DNA of 64,000 nt, taken from NCBI GenBank assembly GCA_963519305.1, contig CAUQMS010000001.1:310001-374000 (forward strand). Reading direction: 5' to 3'. Below are positions 8,007-16,733 of this stretch, one piece after another. Under the pieces are notes generated by a model, which was not told the DNA's origin, did not search any database, and worked only from the letters and a program-made list of their open reading frames with translations. Numbering within the stretch: the stretch's first letter is position 1; each line of letters begins with the position of its first letter. The DNA is from Ewingella sp963519305. Lineage in GTDB: Bacteria > Pseudomonadota > Gammaproteobacteria > Enterobacterales > Enterobacteriaceae. The position numbers were made by a program, and so were the translations under genes.

Positions 8007-9149
8007 TTACTGCTGCACCAACCCGCTTTTCGGGCAAGGTTCACCGGTGTTACACAGTAACTGCACTGAGGCTGTTTTATCAAAATCTGGCGAAGTCGGC
8101 AGCGGTCTGCCGGTTTCCGGGTTCAGCTGTTTATCTTTCGCCAGTTGCTCAATCAGCGCTTCGCTGGGTTTGGTCGGCGGAATATTGGCTTCACGGGCCT
8201 CCACCCATTTCAGCTTGCCGTCCCATGCAGGTAGAGGTGCGGGTGGCAGCGGAACAATATCGTTGATTTCAGGGACGGTAGGGGAAAGGTAGGAATACCG
8301 GCTCAATATGTCGCCGATTTGTTCGTAACGCCTTGTACGTTCAGGGTCTTTTTGTTGGCCGAGATAGTAAAGAGTATTTGTTGGTTGAGCTCCAGCAAAG
8401 CCATGTTCTAAGAAACTGGCAGAACTATCATCACCTGCAGCTACCCCTAACTGGAATGCTTCAAGGGCCTCTTGGTATCGCTTTTTACCTTTTAAGTTAA
8501 TCCCAAGGGCACTGGCAGCGTCCCCATCTCCCTGCTCTGCAGCGCAACGGCGCATCTGCCGCCCAATATCCGGTGCTATCCCAGTTCCACCTGCAAGTTT
8601 CTCACCAACATAAGCCTGTGCCTGCGGATTACCTTCATCTGCGGCTTTGCGGTAATAACGCAATGCCATCTCGGTATCCTGTTGCAAGCCGGCGGCTCCG
8701 TTATCCAGATAAATGGCGACAAAGTAGTAACCCGTCGCCACTTTTGCATCAATCAGATGCTGGCTCATACGTAGCTGCTCGGGACTGCTGAGGTCGAACT
8801 GCCCGCGCATCGCCCCGTTTTGCAGGTTGATGTTGGCTTTAAAATGACCATTGGCGGCAGCAATACGGTACAAACGCTCGGTTTGTGCATCTACCGCTTT
8901 GTCTTCTTTGAGCTTGTTATTTACCTGTAACCAGCGGGCGTACTTAAATAAAACATTGGCGTCAGCTGAAGCCTCGGGGATAGCTTCGTGTTTACAGGTA
9001 AAGGCCAGATTAGCGTTAATTTGGGTGAGCGGGTCGATGCCTGACTCTTTAAGGACTGACGGCGTGACGCTATTTTGATCACACGCCGTCAGCAGCAGGC
9101 ATAACAGCAATAATAAAGGGTGCACGGGTTTATTCGTGAGTACTGTCAT
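8007..9149 (-). CDS. DUF6396/Sel1-like lipoprotein, truncated second immunity copy
   Basis: A 380-residue periplasm-facing lipoprotein (lipobox LTAC, Cys23) with Sel1-like helical repeats (GNPQAQAYVGEKLAGGTG, GDGDAASALGINL). The family accompanies phospholipase D effectors of type VI systems and is taken to neutralise them in the periplasm. It is a close copy of the gene at 9208-10494, but it ends at CPKSGLVQQ, where the other continues for about 50 more residues. DNA similarity to the other copy stops abruptly near base 8023, so the end was probably replaced by recombination rather than by a point mutation. Divergence is concentrated around residues 240-285. It may be a decoy, a variant immunity protein or a decaying copy. 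Confidence 0.88.
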   Translation of the reverse strand: MTVLTNKPVHPLLLLLCLLLTACDQNSVTPSVLKESGIDPLTQINANLAFTCKHEAIPEASADANVLFKYARWLQVNNKLKEDKAVDAQTERLYRIAAANGHFKANINLQNGAMRGQFDLSSPEQLRMSQHLIDAKVATGYYFVAIYLDNGAAGLQQDTEMALRYYRKAADEGNPQAQAYVGEKLAGGTGIAPDIGRQMRRCAAEQGDGDAASALGINLKGKKRYQEALEAFQLGVAAGDDSSASFLEHGFAGAQPTNTLYYLGQQKDPERTRRYEQIGDILSRYSYLSPTVPEINDIVPLPPAPLPAWDGKLKWVEAREANIPPTKPSEALIEQLAKDKQLNPETGRPLPTSPDFDKTASVQLLCNTGEPCPKSGLVQQ

Positions 9150-10494
9150 GGTCTGCCTTCCTTGTCCTTTATCCGTTTTATCGTCAGTTCGTTAATAGCG
9201 TTGCGGTTTACACTTCACCGATAAAGCGCCATTGCACGTGCTGGTCTTCCTGATGTTGCGTGTCGCTGAATGGCCAGATGCGGTGGCGATAAAAGGTGAC
9301 TTTATCGGTGGGCATAATCTCGCCTTCATTAAAGGCGAGAATGGCGTTCTGACTGATGCCGGTATTAGGAAGCCAAGCAATCTGCCAGTAACCGCTTTTC
9401 GGGCAAGGTTCACCGGTGTTACACAGCAACTGCACTGAAGCAGTCTTATCAAAATCTGGTGAAGTCGGCAGCGGTCTGCCGGTGGCCGGGTTAAGTTGTT
9501 TATCTTTTGCCAGCCGCTCAATCAGCGCTTCGCTGGGTTTAGTCGGCGGAATATTGGCTTTGCGGGCTTCCACCCATTTTAGTTTGCCATCCCATGCTGG
9601 CAGCGGGGCGGGTGGCAGCGGAACGATATCGTTGATTTCAGGGACGGTAGGGGAGAGGTAGGAATACCGGCTCAACATGTCGCTGATTTGTTCGTAGCGT
9701 CGGCTACGCTCAGGGTCTTTTTTTTGTCCCATATAGTCCAGTGTATTCGTTGGTTCGGGGCCGAGGAATGTATCCCCCAACCAACTTGCCGAAGTATCAT
9801 CACCTGCAGCAACTGCTAACTGGAATGCTTCAATAGCTTCTTGATATCGTCCTTTACCTTGTAAATTTACCCCGAGAGCACTGGCAGCGTCTCCATCTCC
9901 CTGCTCTGCCGCACAGCGGCGTATCTGTCGCGCAATATCCGGTGCCTCCCCAGTTCCTCCGGATAGTTTCTCACCAACATAAGCCTGTGCCTGCGGATTA
10001 CCTTCATCTGCGGCTTTGCGGTAATAACGCAATGCCATCTCGGTATCCTGTTGCAAGCCGGCGGCCCCGTTATCCAGATAAATGGCGACAAAGTAGTAGC
10101 CTGTTGCCACTTTTGCATCAATCAAACGCTGGCTCATACGTAGCTGCTCGGCACTGCTGAGGTCGAACTGACCGCGCATCGCCCCGTTTTGCAGGTTAAT
10201 GTTGGCTTTGTCGTGCCCGTTGGCCGCGGCAATACGGTACAGCCGCTCAATTTGTGCATCAACCGCTTTGTCTTCTTTTAGTTTGTTATTTACCTGCAGC
10301 CAGCGGGCATACTTAAACAATACATCGGTGTCAGCAGAAGCCTCGGGGATGGTTTCATGTTTGCAGGTAAAAGCCAGATTGGCGTTAATTTGGGTGAGCG
10401 GGTCCATGGAAAAATCCTTATTTGCATTGGTCGGGGCGCTGCCCCCGTCGCAGGCTGGCAGCAGCAGGCAGGATAACAATAACAGTCGGCGCAT
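8024..10494 (-). repeat. Tandem gene duplication of the DUF6396 immunity gene
   Basis: The two genes at 8007-9149 and 9208-10494 share long blocks of near-identical DNA, for example the stretches 8600-8720 and 9980-10100, and 8023-8290 and 9395-9660. Their signal peptides and one internal block (about residues 240-285) differ. The similarity ends sharply at 8023. Confidence 0.85.
9208..10494 (-). CDS. DUF6396/Sel1-like lipoprotein, full-length immunity to the PLD effector
   Basis: A 428-residue lipoprotein with the lipobox LLPAC (Cys15) and tandem Sel1-like helical pairs from about residue 120 to 250. After a proline-rich linker (PLPPAPLPAWDGKLKW), the C-terminal 50 residues (WQIAWLPNTGISQN to the end) form a segment missing from the neighbouring copy. 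Its ATG overlaps the stop of the phospholipase D gene by one base (TGATG), so the two are translationally coupled, as effector and immunity genes usually are. Immunity against the phospholipase is inferred from this pairing and from the known association of the family, not from any sequence motif. Confidence 0.9.
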   Translation of the reverse strand: MRRLLLLSCLLLPACDGGSAPTNANKDFSMDPLTQINANLAFTCKHETIPEASADTDVLFKYARWLQVNNKLKEDKAVDAQIERLYRIAAANGHDKANINLQNGAMRGQFDLSSAEQLRMSQRLIDAKVATGYYFVAIYLDNGAAGLQQDTEMALRYYRKAADEGNPQAQAYVGEKLSGGTGEAPDIARQIRRCAAEQGDGDAASALGVNLQGKGRYQEAIEAFQLAVAAGDDTSASWLGDTFLGPEPTNTLDYMGQKKDPERSRRYEQISDMLSRYSYLSPTVPEINDIVPLPPAPLPAWDGKLKWVEARKANIPPTKPSEALIERLAKDKQLNPATGRPLPTSPDFDKTASVQLLCNTGEPCPKSGYWQIAWLPNTGISQNAILAFNEGEIMPTDKVTFYRHRIWPFSDTQHQEDQHVQWRFIGEV

Positions 10495-12401
10495 CAGTCC
10501 TTGTCCTTCAATGTTTTTCCGTTATAAAAAAACTGAATCAGAGGTGCTACAGGGGGGGCTTTGCTTTCAGGTTTCTGATTGTCATGGTTTTTTTTGATGA
10601 GCTTATCCCAAGCCTTAAATGCCTTTTCAGGATCATCCTGCCCCCCCTGTCCGTTCGTATGCATATTCCATAACCGCTTTCGTAAAGCCTTCGTCACGCT
10701 GGCCCAGTCGTGGGCGATATTCATTTCGCTGTCTACTTCCATACTGCGCGAGTTGATATTGGCGGAACCGTGCGTCGTAAACACATCGTTGATCAGCATT
10801 ATCTTGGAGTGAACATACGTCGGCATCCAGTCATCTGCCGGGGAGTCTGGGGCTACCAGTGAGCAAATATGTACTTTAAGGCCGTCAATAGAGGTCATGA
10901 AATCTTCGGCTGCTTTCTTGTTAATCTTCTCCGTTTCTTCTTTTAATTCAGCACGTTTCCTGAATCCATCTGCGATACCTTCATCGGACCACACCGGGTA
11001 AGGGGAGGAGGCATTTATTTTGTCTTTGATTTCATCAATCCGGCGTAGCTTGGTCAGTTCAGGAATGGTATCTCCACGCCCCAGGCTGTCGAGCATACGC
11101 TGTGTATTGAGATTGCCATCGCCCATTCCTTCTTCCGTGACATTGGTTACAACAAACAGGTACAAATACCCATTATGTTCGGGAATTCGTCCGGCATTCT
11201 TTTGGATTTTAATGTTGCTTTTAATGGCCTCTGCCAATGGCGGCCAGCGAAAATACTGGTTCTCAATGTAGATATACTGCGTCGCGTTATTCACCGTTTT
11301 CAGATAAAGCTTTTCGATATCCGTCTTCTTCTCCTGCGCCTGAGTTCGCAGAAGCTGAGCCATTAAGGGGGTACCCAATCCAATACGCGGTTTGAGACGT
11401 TTAGCCACCTCTTTGGCATTGCGTAATATAAGCAGATCCTGCCCGGTTGCCTTGCGCCATGCTGTCGCGAAATTCTCGTGCAAATGCTCCAGAATCGGTC
11501 CTGTCACCCGGCTGGACATATCCTGTCGTGGCCACTTGCCACGTGGTCCCAAATTGGGGGCCCATGTATCTATATTGGGAAGCTCTCTCCCTAAAGCGGG
11601 TGGACGAAGTTTTGATGAGTGCTCATCTGTGTCCCAGTATTCATCAAGCATGTTATGGCCCATTACAAAGCCGACGGCAGATTCTGGTAATTCATAATCG
11701 ACCAGTACGGTTTTTTGATGATGGGTGGGTGCGATTGTCATAAAAGCCGTTGACATGTGTGAGAGTGCGCTATCACTGCTGTGCAGAGATTCCCGGTAAG
11801 CAATTTCGGCACGATCTTTCAGGTTGAAACCACGGCCAACGTACAGCGGTGATGTCGAAAGAAGTTTATTTTGTCGAATCTCAGATTCGAGACTTGCGCC
11901 GCCGGGAAGCAGAACTGAAGCCACTGTTCTTAAATCATCCGCATACGAATGCGCTTCAAACCACTCCCGATCATAAGCGTGTTGCTTGTCGGTGGCGCTT
12001 TGCCCCTCTCTGTCACCAAATCTTACCGTGCCTTTCCCCGGCTGGTTGGACTCGCCGGCTGCGGCTCCTGCGGTGTTAAACGGCGACTCCCACCCCAGAA
12101 TGCGCACCTGTACCTTTTTCTCTTTAGCTATCTTGACCAGTAACTCGCCAATACAAGGCTCTTTACCGTTACGAATAAAATACATAGAGGGCTGAAACCC
12201 CCAGCAGATAATATCGACGGATTTTTTTGCGTTCGCGATGGCATGATGCACTGCCCCGAAAGCTTCTTCACCGTTGACCAGCGGTTTGTACGTCGCAGGA
12301 GAGGGCGGGTATTCCGTATTCTCGACAAACCACGGTGGAGTGACTTTGCATTGCCCCGTATCAACCGTTGAGACAGGGGAAAAAATGTCTTTTAGATCCA
12401 T
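10494..12401 (-). CDS. tle5: Phospholipase D-family type VI effector (Tle5-like)
   Basis: A 635-residue predicted antibacterial lipase that would cleave phospholipid head groups in the target periplasm. Two HKD half-sites are visible. The first is HQKTVLVD at residues 228-235. The second starts at His531 (YVHSKIMLIND) and is followed by GSANINSRSM. In the second motif the usual aspartate position is asparagine, with an aspartate next to it, a shift seen in some members of this family. No signal peptide is present, as expected for cargo loaded on VgrG. Its start overlaps the vgrG stop by one base, and its stop overlaps the immunity start by one base. The gene is apparently intact. Confidence 0.92.
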   Translation of the reverse strand: MDLKDIFSPVSTVDTGQCKVTPPWFVENTEYPPSPATYKPLVNGEEAFGAVHHAIANAKKSVDIICWGFQPSMYFIRNGKEPCIGELLVKIAKEKKVQVRILGWESPFNTAGAAAGESNQPGKGTVRFGDREGQSATDKQHAYDREWFEAHSYADDLRTVASVLLPGGASLESEIRQNKLLSTSPLYVGRGFNLKDRAEIAYRESLHSSDSALSHMSTAFMTIAPTHHQKTVLVDYELPESAVGFVMGHNMLDEYWDTDEHSSKLRPPALGRELPNIDTWAPNLGPRGKWPRQDMSSRVTGPILEHLHENFATAWRKATGQDLLILRNAKEVAKRLKPRIGLGTPLMAQLLRTQAQEKKTDIEKLYLKTVNNATQYIYIENQYFRWPPLAEAIKSNIKIQKNAGRIPEHNGYLYLFVVTNVTEEGMGDGNLNTQRMLDSLGRGDTIPELTKLRRIDEIKDKINASSPYPVWSDEGIADGFRKRAELKEETEKINKKAAEDFMTSIDGLKVHICSLVAPDSPADDWMPTYVHSKIMLINDVFTTHGSANINSRSMEVDSEMNIAHDWASVTKALRKRLWNMHTNGQGGQDDPEKAFKAWDKLIKKNHDNQKPESKAPPVAPLIQFFYNGKTLKDKD

Positions 12402-15121
12402 CAGCTTTCGTCCTTATTGCCGGAACCGTTCAGGAGTTCGTTATACAAATTGCGGTGCTCAGTGTGAGAGGCAGGTGGGTTTATATTTGGATCCACCTGC
12501 GAAGCATGATTTTGAAAACCGCGGTTAGCCAGTTCACCTTGCTCTTTATTACGGTAAGCGCTCACGACCGGGATCTGATAGTTAACGCCGTTTGCCATTT
12601 CCAGCCGGTAACTTTGCGTTTCAGGCTTGTGGTCAATGTCCAGATGCCCGGTTTTATCCAGCACGCCTTTTTTCACTACAGCGCCATCGGCCAGCAGCGT
12701 ATAAGGCATACCCGCCCAACTGGTGCCCGGCGCGTTAGGCGCTTGCGGCACACTGATGCGTAATGTCTGCTGAGGAATAAACTCTTCGCCGGAGGCGGAC
12801 GGTAACCGTGGCGGAAACTTATTCAAGCTCGCCGGTCCCATCTTCTGCCAGTTAGTGGACTTGAAGAAAATATTCTGTGGATCGGCAATTTCGATATTTC
12901 CGCCGCTGAGTTTGATATACCCACCGCCGCAGGTCAGTATCAGTTCTTTGGACGCGGTCACGGTTATGGTGCCTTCCACGCTGGTGATCTCGATGTCGTT
13001 TTTCGCCAGCGCCGACAATTCATCACCCTGTGCCTGAATATCCACCTTGCCTTTACCGGCAATCAACTTCATGCCAGCCGACTGGGCGAACAGGCTTACA
13101 GCTTGTTGCGCCGCGACGGTGAATGATTTACCGCTGCTGATATCAGTATTGACCCCCGACATAATTCCGACGCTCTCGCTACCGGAAGCCAGACGAACGG
13201 CTGCCGGGCTCATGATGCCAATGCCTTCCGGTGCAGATACCACGATACCCGCCGCTTTCAGCTTTTCCAGTGACTGGTTCAGTCTTTTCTGGCTGTCAAT
13301 ATCACCCGAAGTGGCCTTAGCCGTAGTGGCTGCCTTTGCCAGGCTTCGCGCCAGCGACAGCGCCTGCTCAAGTTGCGCTATCGCTTCGTCCATCTCCAGC
13401 ATTTGGCCGCTGGCAACAGGTTGGGCATCGGCTGTGAGCAGAATACCTTTACCACCACGAATCACTCCCCAGTCATCGGTGCGCAGCTCTGCGCCTTCGC
13501 CGCGCAAAGCCCGACTTTCATCCACATTGTGCCCAAGGTTCAGCTGCGTTTTGCCGCCGTACTCGGTGCTGAGTTTGATGTGCTCTTCACCGCGTTTGTC
13601 TTCCATTCTGAGCTTGTTCAGCGCGGGAGTGCGGATCACGTTGCGGGTGTTGTTGGCTTCGGTTACGTGGTCAACGTGGCGCGAGTCGTGCAAGGCATGG
13701 GCGATATAAGGGCGGTCCGGGTCGCCGTCGTGGAAGGCTATCGCCACTTCCGTACCCTGGATCAGCGGGAAGTGAATCCCGTAAACGTCGCCGCCGTAAG
13801 GTTTGGCGAGGCGCAACGGCATGCTTTCCTGACCCTGGGCTTTATCGTCTTGATCGGCATCAAATTTCACCCGGTACAAACCGGCGGTATCCTGCCAGGC
13901 ATAGATGTCGTTGGCTTTCGCGCTGGTCACGCGCGCCATCATGGTGCCGCTGACTTTCGGGCGAGGCAGTAATATCGGCCGCCAACACAGGGTTTCGCTG
14001 TAAGGGACGGCGACGATAGTCACTTTCAAAGCATCTTTACGGCTGGCGCTGAACCCGGTGGATACCACAACTATTGGTTGTGACAGCAGCTCCGGCAGCG
14101 TAGACGGGATTGCTGTATCGCTCACCGTCAGAACCTGAGCGGGGCGCAGCGTGGCATCGTTACTGATAGCGGTGATCAGGGTCTGATTTGCCAGAAAACG
14201 CTCGTGGTCCAGGCGCGCAAGGAAGTTGGCAGTTTCGGCCGTTGGCTCGGTTTTATCACCGGTGTCCAGGTGGCGCGGTTTATAGTGATACACATCGCCA
14301 TAGGTCACCCCTTCACCGTCACCGCGCGTCATATCAGCTCTGGCGGACTGCAACACTTTCTGCGCTTCACGGTGGTTATAGTCTTTGGCGGTGACGCTGG
14401 CCTGAACCACGCTGTGATTTACACTTAACCCCCAGATAGAATCCGCGCCGCTGTCGCTCATTCCCGAGGGGCTGCTCAGGGGCAGAGTCTTGCCGAACTC
14501 ATAGGCGCTCTGCTTATCGGCAAAATGCACCACCTCAGTTTGGGTATCCGGTTGCAGGGTGAAAAAATAAAATATTCCCAGTTCAGACAGCAGGCGTTGA
14601 ATAAATGCCAGGTCATTTTCCTGATACTGGTTGATTTGCTCACGTTTTGGGTAAGTTTGCTTTAAGGCAAACTCGTATTCCCAATCCTTGAGGTCATGCT
14701 CCTGAAGTATCTGTTCCACCACTTCCGGCACCGATTTATTGACGAAGAAACGGTGGGTGCGGAATTGATTTTCCAGCAGGGCAAGGAAGGGGGCCAGGGT
14801 GATGCGATATTCTGCCTGATCTTTTGAGCTTCCGGTCCGCTCAAAGCTTGTCACTACGCCGTGTACGACCTTTTGCCCCGTCAGGCTCTGCAGCAAACCC
14901 GTGCCCATCGTCAGGGTTGCGGGTTTACGCAGCAACTGTGTGGCATCAATATCTTTATCAGGACTGGTGAACGCAATGGTGTAGCTGTATGTCTGGCTGA
15001 TCCCCTCGCTACCGCTGAAATGTTCCACGTCCAGTGACGACGGGCAGGTGGGGATATCAAGCCGGTAGCGGTTCAGGGTTGTGGGCGTAAGAGCGTTGAT
15101 AATATTGTTAAGCGTATCCAT
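12401..15121 (-). CDS. vgrG: VgrG spike protein 1, paired with the PLD effector
   Basis: A 906-residue TssI/VgrG, the trimeric spike at the tip of the Hcp tube. The N-terminal part (LNRYRLDIPTCPSSLDVEHFSG onward) is the gp27-like domain. The central FHDGDPDRPYIAHALHDSRH and the KLRMEDKRGEEHIKLSTEYGGKTQLNLGH block are the gp5-like OB-fold and needle start. A DUF2345-type beta-helix follows. The last 120 residues (from about TLRISVPQAPNAPGTSW) look like a transthyretin-type adaptor, seen on VgrGs that carry lipases, and are unlike the tail of VgrG 2. The start at 15121 lies 22 bases after the tssA stop. Confidence 0.96.
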   Translation of the reverse strand: MDTLNNIINALTPTTLNRYRLDIPTCPSSLDVEHFSGSEGISQTYSYTIAFTSPDKDIDATQLLRKPATLTMGTGLLQSLTGQKVVHGVVTSFERTGSSKDQAEYRITLAPFLALLENQFRTHRFFVNKSVPEVVEQILQEHDLKDWEYEFALKQTYPKREQINQYQENDLAFIQRLLSELGIFYFFTLQPDTQTEVVHFADKQSAYEFGKTLPLSSPSGMSDSGADSIWGLSVNHSVVQASVTAKDYNHREAQKVLQSARADMTRGDGEGVTYGDVYHYKPRHLDTGDKTEPTAETANFLARLDHERFLANQTLITAISNDATLRPAQVLTVSDTAIPSTLPELLSQPIVVVSTGFSASRKDALKVTIVAVPYSETLCWRPILLPRPKVSGTMMARVTSAKANDIYAWQDTAGLYRVKFDADQDDKAQGQESMPLRLAKPYGGDVYGIHFPLIQGTEVAIAFHDGDPDRPYIAHALHDSRHVDHVTEANNTRNVIRTPALNKLRMEDKRGEEHIKLSTEYGGKTQLNLGHNVDESRALRGEGAELRTDDWGVIRGGKGILLTADAQPVASGQMLEMDEAIAQLEQALSLARSLAKAATTAKATSGDIDSQKRLNQSLEKLKAAGIVVSAPEGIGIMSPAAVRLASGSESVGIMSGVNTDISSGKSFTVAAQQAVSLFAQSAGMKLIAGKGKVDIQAQGDELSALAKNDIEITSVEGTITVTASKELILTCGGGYIKLSGGNIEIADPQNIFFKSTNWQKMGPASLNKFPPRLPSASGEEFIPQQTLRISVPQAPNAPGTSWAGMPYTLLADGAVVKKGVLDKTGHLDIDHKPETQSYRLEMANGVNYQIPVVSAYRNKEQGELANRGFQNHASQVDPNINPPASHTEHRNLYNELLNGSGNKDES

Positions 15122-15143
15122 AGAGGTATGTCCTTATCTTCCA

Positions 15144-16733
15144 TTAACCACACAACACCGCAGCCCGTGCCGGGTCCAGGGTAATGAGTCCGGCGAGCAG
15201 GGCTTCCATTTCACTGTGCAGGCGTGGCTTGTCTGACTCCGCCCGGCTGGCTTTCATGCGCAGCAGTTTCAGGCGACGGGCTTTCACTTCAAACAGCAGT
15301 TCCGGTTCCCATTGCGTGAGCGTCATGCGGATAGCGTTGCCGTCCAGTTCACCCAGCAGATGCAGCGCCATGTCATTTTTGCCGTACTGCTCGGCCACGC
15401 GCGCCATCAGCAGGCGCAGCAGCCACTGATGGCGCGGCGTATGGGTGCCCGGACGATTTTGCAGCCAGTTCAGCGCGGTTTCGACGCCACCGCTGTCGGC
15501 CTGCGCGATCGCTTCCGGCTCCAGTTGAAGAATATCGTCATCGCCTGCGGTATTCGCAGAGGCGGCGGGTTCGTGACCCCAGCCGTCGTTTGATGCAGTG
15601 ACCTGCTGGTTTATCCAGTTCAGGGTTACTTCATCGGCGAAGGGCGTGCCGTCGCTGAACGCCAGCCCTTCGAGCCCAGGCAGGCGCGTTAACAATCCGT
15701 TCAAATCCTGCACAATGATGTCCGCCCAGCGGTCATAAGGCGCGCCGGTTTTCATCAGTGCCTGATGGGTATACCACTGGAGATCCAGCCACAGGTGATT
15801 AACGCCTTGCGCGAACAGGCTGTCGGCCTGCTCCAGTAACTCCAGCCAGCTTTGTTGCAGACAGAGGCGTTTAAGCAGTGCGCGGTTCTCTGGTTTCGGT
15901 GGCGCAAGACGGGTTCGTCCGTCGGCGGCCAGCGGCGGCAGTTGGTGCAGCGTATCCAGCCGGATGCTTTTCATCAGATGATGGCCCGAGAGCCAGCCGT
16001 CCGGCTGGTCGCGCAGATAACCCGCCAGCATTTTTGCCTGGTCGAGTAAATCACGCCCGGAGGTGACCGGTTTCAATGCCGGCGCATCGGAGGCTGAGTG
16101 ACTGGTGGTGCTGCTGTTTTGTGGGATAACGGCGTCAGGGCCACCGGACTGCGCCAGCCTGTTTTCCAGCGCCGCATACAGGCTGCCGAGCTGTGGCCGC
16201 GCGGACTCATCCCAGCCAGCCACACTCTCTTCAATTAACGCCAGCGCACCGGCAATACGTTCAAAGTCGGCTTTGGTGACTTCCGGGTAGAGTGACAGAC
16301 TGTCCAGCACGCGGCTGCCCGCCAGCCATTCCAGGGCCAGCTTACGGCTGTTGCCACGCTGGGGATGCAGTTCATCTCCATAGCGCCGGAGCAATCCGGC
16401 CAGCAGTGCAAGGCCGTCGGCCAGTCCGCTTTCGCCATCGATATGCAGCCGTGCCCAGATATAGTAGGTCGCGACGCGCACATCTTTGCACGCTGAGGTC
16501 AGCAGTTTTTCTGCCAGTGCGCAGACTAACCCGGTGTCTGCGCCGGAGAGTTTGTTGACCTCTTCGCGCATTTGCTGGAAATCATCGTCATAACCGGGGT
16601 CATCACCCACCGGCGCATCTGCGGAGATGGGGGCGAGCCACTTATCCCAGAGGAGGATTTGTTGTTGTGCCTGCGGAGCCAGATTCTGTTGATCTGCATG
16701 GCAGGCGCTCAGTAATGTGTTTAGCGTAGCCAT
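15144..16733 (-). CDS. tssA: Type VI assembly protein TssA
   Basis: A 529-residue protein with an N-terminal ImpA domain (DKWLAPISADAPVGDDPGYDDDFQQMREEVNKLSG) and a long helical C-terminal VasJ-type region (HTPRHQWLLRLLMARVAEQYGKND). TssA rings recruit the baseplate and start sheath and tube polymerisation. The middle region (NSSTTSHSASDAPALKPVTSG, about 205-225) is a flexible linker. Its start overlaps the tssM stop by one base. A second ImpA-domain protein, the VasL-like one, is encoded at the far end of the locus, so the two have presumably separate jobs. Confidence 0.93.
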   Translation of the reverse strand: MATLNTLLSACHADQQNLAPQAQQQILLWDKWLAPISADAPVGDDPGYDDDFQQMREEVNKLSGADTGLVCALAEKLLTSACKDVRVATYYIWARLHIDGESGLADGLALLAGLLRRYGDELHPQRGNSRKLALEWLAGSRVLDSLSLYPEVTKADFERIAGALALIEESVAGWDESARPQLGSLYAALENRLAQSGGPDAVIPQNSSTTSHSASDAPALKPVTSGRDLLDQAKMLAGYLRDQPDGWLSGHHLMKSIRLDTLHQLPPLAADGRTRLAPPKPENRALLKRLCLQQSWLELLEQADSLFAQGVNHLWLDLQWYTHQALMKTGAPYDRWADIIVQDLNGLLTRLPGLEGLAFSDGTPFADEVTLNWINQQVTASNDGWGHEPAASANTAGDDDILQLEPEAIAQADSGGVETALNWLQNRPGTHTPRHQWLLRLLMARVAEQYGKNDMALHLLGELDGNAIRMTLTQWEPELLFEVKARRLKLLRMKASRAESDKPRLHSEMEALLAGLITLDPARAAVLCG

